Source: a virus. From it: 23,479 nucleotides of DNA. The stretch lies in the IMG/VR virus record IMGVR_UViG_3300010149_000182, positions 1 through 23,479 of that record. The stretch is one strand, 5' to 3'. Below the pieces are notes generated by a model that saw nothing but the letters and a program-made list of their open reading frames with translations, was not told the origin of the DNA and ran no database searches. The translations under genes and the position numbers were made by a program. Every line of letters begins with the position of its first letter. Position 1 is the first letter of the stretch. Shown piece by piece: positions 20,784 through 23,479 of this stretch.

Positions 20784-21497
20784 ATGCCAGTAAATAACGG
20801 ATATGGTGCTGCGCTATATGGCGTAGCTTCTTATGGCTCTGAGAACTATGTAGATGCGTCTGCAAGTAGTAGTGTATCCGTTAGCACTTCTGCTGATTCT
20901 GACCTGATAGAAGGTATTACTTCTACAGCTAGTATCAGTGTTACTACTTCTGGTAGTACGTTGTTGGTAAATGGTGGTACAGGTCAATCAAGTATCACGT
21001 TATCGACAGCAGGAGAAGGTCAGCTAATTGCATTGCCTGATGGTAGCTCTAGCATATCTATCAGTACCTATGGCGATCTGCTTGGTGTACGCTTATCTGG
21101 TGGTGCTGCTGTTGCTACAGTAGAGACTGAGGGTAGTGCTACTGGTATCAAGTTAGGTGATGGCTCTGTTAGTATAGAGGTTACAACAAATGGAGTTGCT
21201 AATGTTGTTGCTGGTATTGGTGGTAACTCTAGTATTGAGTTCACTACTAGCAGTGATGTTTTGCGTATATTTGATGGTGTTGGTGCTTCTAGTATCAGTA
21301 TTATTCCTAATGGAAACATACGCTATAGGTACGAATCTATTGATAAAGATGACCAATCATGGTCAGACAAGGTAGTAGATTTACAGGCTTGGGTAGAGCA
21401 AGCAAAAGACGAGCAATCTTATGCTGAGATAGCAAAAGATGAGCAGAATTGGAACAATTTAACACAAGATACAGAATCTTGGGTAAATATAGTATAA
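20784..21497 (+). CDS. Repeat-rich beta-type virion protein
   Basis: A 237-residue protein. After NGYGAALYGVASYGSENY, about eight imperfect repeats of roughly 22-23 residues cover 25-185, each with a [ST]S[ISV]x[VIL]xT[SAT]-like strand followed by a Gly-rich turn. The C-terminal 50 residues hold spaced Trp in D-x-Q-x-W-like units (DDQSWSD, DLQAWVE, DEQNWNN, DTESWVN). The build suggests a beta-stacked fibre or tail protein. It lies between the Gp80-like gene and the tail fibre. Confidence 0.78.
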   Translation: MPVNNGYGAALYGVASYGSENYVDASASSSVSVSTSADSDLIEGITSTASISVTTSGSTLLVNGGTGQSSITLSTAGEGQLIALPDGSSSISISTYGDLLGVRLSGGAAVATVETEGSATGIKLGDGSVSIEVTTNGVANVVAGIGGNSSIEFTTSSDVLRIFDGVGASSISIIPNGNIRYRYESIDKDDQSWSDKVVDLQAWVEQAKDEQSYAEIAKDEQNWNNLTQDTESWVNIV

Positions 21498-21527
21498 TTG
21501 GGTTATACCAACTAAGAGGTCTCACAA

Positions 21528-23479
21528 ATGGCTGACACTAACACTACAAACTATTCTTTGACTAAGCCAGAGGTGGGTGCTTCTGACGATACTTGGGGTA
21601 CTAAGTTAAACACTAACTTAGATACGCTAGATAGCAAGATTGATGACATAGAGGGCAAGTCTGGCGCTGCTACTCTAAAGCACACTGGCTCTACCAAGCT
21701 AAAGACCACTTCTACTGGTGTAGATATTACAGGAGACCTATCTCTAGCTGACAATGGTAAGGCTAAGTTCGGTGCGTCTGATGATCTACAGATTTATCAT
21801 GATGGAACACATAGCTATATTGCAGATGTAGGCTCTGGTGTTCTTTTCCTTCGTGGTGAAAGTAATGTTGTTTTAGAAAGCAATAGTGGCTCTAACTATT
21901 TTGAAGGCACTTCTGGTGGAGCTTCAACCATATATCATGCAGGAAACGCAAAGCTTGCCACTACTTCTTCTGGCGTAGACGTATCAGGCACAGCCACGAT
22001 GGATGGGCTTAGTGTTGAGAACAATACTACTGATGTTAAAGGTACTGTTAAAAACACATTAACTTCGGGAACAAGGACTGCAACTTTAGACATCCTTCCG
22101 CAAAATGACGGCGCTTACGGAGTTTCTATACAAGCGTCGGGCGGCTCTGGAACAGGCACGTTTCAGTTCAATAACAAGAACATAATGAAGTTTGACTTTA
22201 GCAATGACATCAGCTTCTACGAGGACACAGGCACAACTGCTAAGTTCTTCTGGGATGCTAGTGCTGAGAGCTTGGGTATAGGTAAAACACCTCAGTTTCT
22301 TTTAGATGTAAACGGTAATACAAATATACAAGGAAATGTCGCACCTACTGGTAATGGAATTGGCATAGGTGATTACGGAACTACTGGTGGTTACAAATGG
22401 ATTCAAACTTTCAGTAGCCAACCTTTATCTATTAATCCTTTAGGTAACAACGTAGGTATTGGGATTAGCTCGCCTAGTGCTAAATTGCATATCAATAACG
22501 CAAGTGGCTGGGGCAGTGAGATACTTGACGGAAGCTCAGGTGCGGACATAACTTTGCGTCACGGGGGTACTAATTACGCAGGCATTTACTCAACTTCAGC
22601 ACATGGGCTGACGCAATGGGCTAATAGTCATATTGCACTTAGAACTAACAACTCCGAGCGACTCAGGGTGGATAGTAGCGGTAATGTACTTGTTGGTACT
22701 ACTGTAAGTAACCCAGCTGGGGATAACTCTGAGGGTGTTGCTATTTCCTCTGGTTCATATGGTGGATTCATTGGTGTTACGAGAGATGGTAATACACCTG
22801 TTGAGATTAACAGGAAATCCTCAGACGGAACACTTATTACACTCCGCAAGGATGGCAGCACTGTTGGTAGTATTGGTACGTTGAGTGGCAGAACCTATAT
22901 GCAAGGTTCTGGAGCATCATCTAGTGGGTTGCAGTTTGCGCCAAATCAGGTAGTACCCTTTAGAAATGGCACTTATGCGGATAACCAAATTGATTTGGGT
23001 AACATAGGTTCAGGCCGTTTCGATGACATATACGCCACCAACGGCTCTATCCAGACTTCTGACCGCAACGAAAAGCAAGATATTGAAGAACTATCTGATG
23101 CTGAACAACGTGTCGCTATAGCCTGTAAAGGACTAATGCGTAAGTTCCGTTGGAAAGATGCTGTTGAAGAAAAAGGTGATGATGCTCGTATTCACTTCGG
23201 TATCATTGCCCAAGACTTGAAAGCGGCCTTTGAAGCTGAGGGCTTAGACGCTGGCAGATACGCCATGTTTATCTCAACTACATGGTGGGAAGAAAAGCGT
23301 GTTATCCCTGCTGTTGAAGCTGTAGAAGCTCAAGATGCTGTGTACGAAGAAGTTATTATTCCTGCTGTACTAGACGAAGATGGTAATGAAGTTGAGCCAG
23401 AACGTACTGAGCAAACCTTAATTTCTGAGGCTGTTGAAGCCGTTGAAGCAGTTGAAGAACACACTGTAACAGACACATT
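21528..23479 (+). CDS. Tail fibre with S74 intramolecular chaperone (3' end missing)
   Basis: The frame runs open from ATG 21528 to the window edge (650 codons visible), with GAGGT upstream. The N-terminus ([21 protein letters not shown]) is a typical virion-attachment start for fibres of marine phages. Beta-rich repeats follow ([35 protein letters not shown]). From about residue 500 the peptidase S74 domain appears: [17 protein letters not shown], with the self-cleaving Ser at residue 511 and Lys after it, then LRKFRWKD-like and HFGIIAQDL blocks. This domain folds the trimer and cuts itself off. The last visible part is acidic, with repeated EAVEA. Host recognition is the likely role. Confidence 0.88.
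   Translation, partial: MADTNTTNYSLTKPEVGASDDTWGTKLNTNLDTLDSKIDDIEGKSGAATLKHTGSTKLKTTSTGVDITGDLSLADNGKAKFGASDDLQIYHDGTHSYIADVGSGVLFLRGESNVVLESNSGSNYFEGTSGGASTIYHAGNAKLATTSSGVDVSGTATMDGLSVENNTTDVKGTVKNTLTSGTRTATLDILPQNDGAYGVSIQASGGSGTGTFQFNNKNIMKFDFSNDISFYEDTGTTAKFFWDASAESLGIGKTPQFLLDVNGNTNIQGNVAPTGNGIGIGDYGTTGGYKWIQTFSSQPLSINPLGNNVGIGISSPSAKLHINNASGWGSEILDGSSGADITLRHGGTNYAGIYSTSAHGLTQWANSHIALRTNNSERLRVDSSGNVLVGTTVSNPAGDNSEGVAISSGSYGGFIGVTRDGNTPVEINRKSSDGTLITLRKDGSTVGSIGTLSGRTYMQGSGASSSGLQFAPNQVVPFRNGTYADNQIDLGNIGSGRFDDIYATNGSIQTSDRNEKQDIEELSDAEQRVAIACKGLMRKFRWKDAVEEKGDDARIHFGIIAQDLKAAFEAEGLDAGRYAMFISTTWWEEKRVIPAVEAVEAQDAVYEEVIIPAVLDEDGNEVEPERTEQTLISEAVEAVEAVEEHTVTDT

Noticed and set aside
21190-21375. 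Rightward 61-codon hydrophobic frame that looks like a membrane protein
   Set aside because: It is an out-of-frame reading of GTT/GCT-rich codons in the repeat protein gene, with no ribosome binding site.

Overview
The window is a gene-dense piece of a tailed double-stranded DNA phage, most probably a podovirus. The structural genes look like a P22-type portal, an acidic scaffold, a major capsid protein of the SU10/DUF5309 type and an SU10-type head-tail adaptor. Base composition is moderately AT-rich, about 40-43% GC by eye. The style of several genes (helix-turn-helix plus metallophosphoesterase, Gp80-like protein, S74 tail fibre, a small ATTNPTTGD protein) resembles uncultured marine podoviruses of Gram-negative hosts. 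No host genes, integrase, tRNA, CRISPR array or insertion sequence was found. Both ends cut through genes: the portal on the left and the tail fibre on the right.

Layout. (1) 1-3972, rightward: portal, small helical protein, scaffold and major capsid protein, closed by a clear Rho-independent terminator. (2) 3989-5958, rightward: two small proteins, a helix-turn-helix/metallophosphoesterase protein and a coiled-coil membrane protein. (3) 8536-5943, leftward: a tightly overlapped operon that starts with small accessory proteins, continues through a GH24 endolysin, a secreted protein and two holin-like membrane proteins, and ends with a DUF3310 protein. (4) 8537-8664: divergent control region with promoters facing both ways and inverted repeats. 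(5) 8665-12237, rightward early genes: Sak/DUF1071 annealing protein, an SSB-like protein, a Cro-like regulator, NinB, NinG and many tiny proteins, several of them single-span membrane peptides. (6) 12238-12721: about 480 bases with no convincing gene and raised GC. (7) 12722-16155: five genes joined by ATGA overlaps, encoding an adenine methyltransferase, a DEAD-like helicase, a Mom-like adenine-modification enzyme, a primase zinc-ribbon protein and a small protein. (8) 16275 to the end: small and large terminase, an ADP-ribosyltransferase-like protein, a head-tail adaptor, a Gp80-like protein, a repeat-rich protein and a long tail fibre with an S74 auto-processing chaperone.

How it fits together: annealing and Nin proteins plus a helicase suggest recombination-linked replication. 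No DNA polymerase lies in the window. The methyltransferase and Mom-like protein probably modify phage adenines against restriction. Terminase, portal, scaffold and capsid build and fill the head, and the leftward operon lyses the cell. Terminase and tail genes sit at the opposite end from portal and capsid, which fits a circular map opened between them.

The most unusual stretch is 12238-12721. It holds what reads like a complete small-RNA gene: a sigma70-like promoter (TTGACG, 17 bases, TAGAAT), a transcript body closed by a perfect 8-bp helix, and a hairpin followed by seven T. A second GC-rich segment follows, with a 10-bp long-range inverted repeat and bounded by 10-bp direct repeats. I do not recognise it as any known RNA class. 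It lies directly before the DNA-modification operon.
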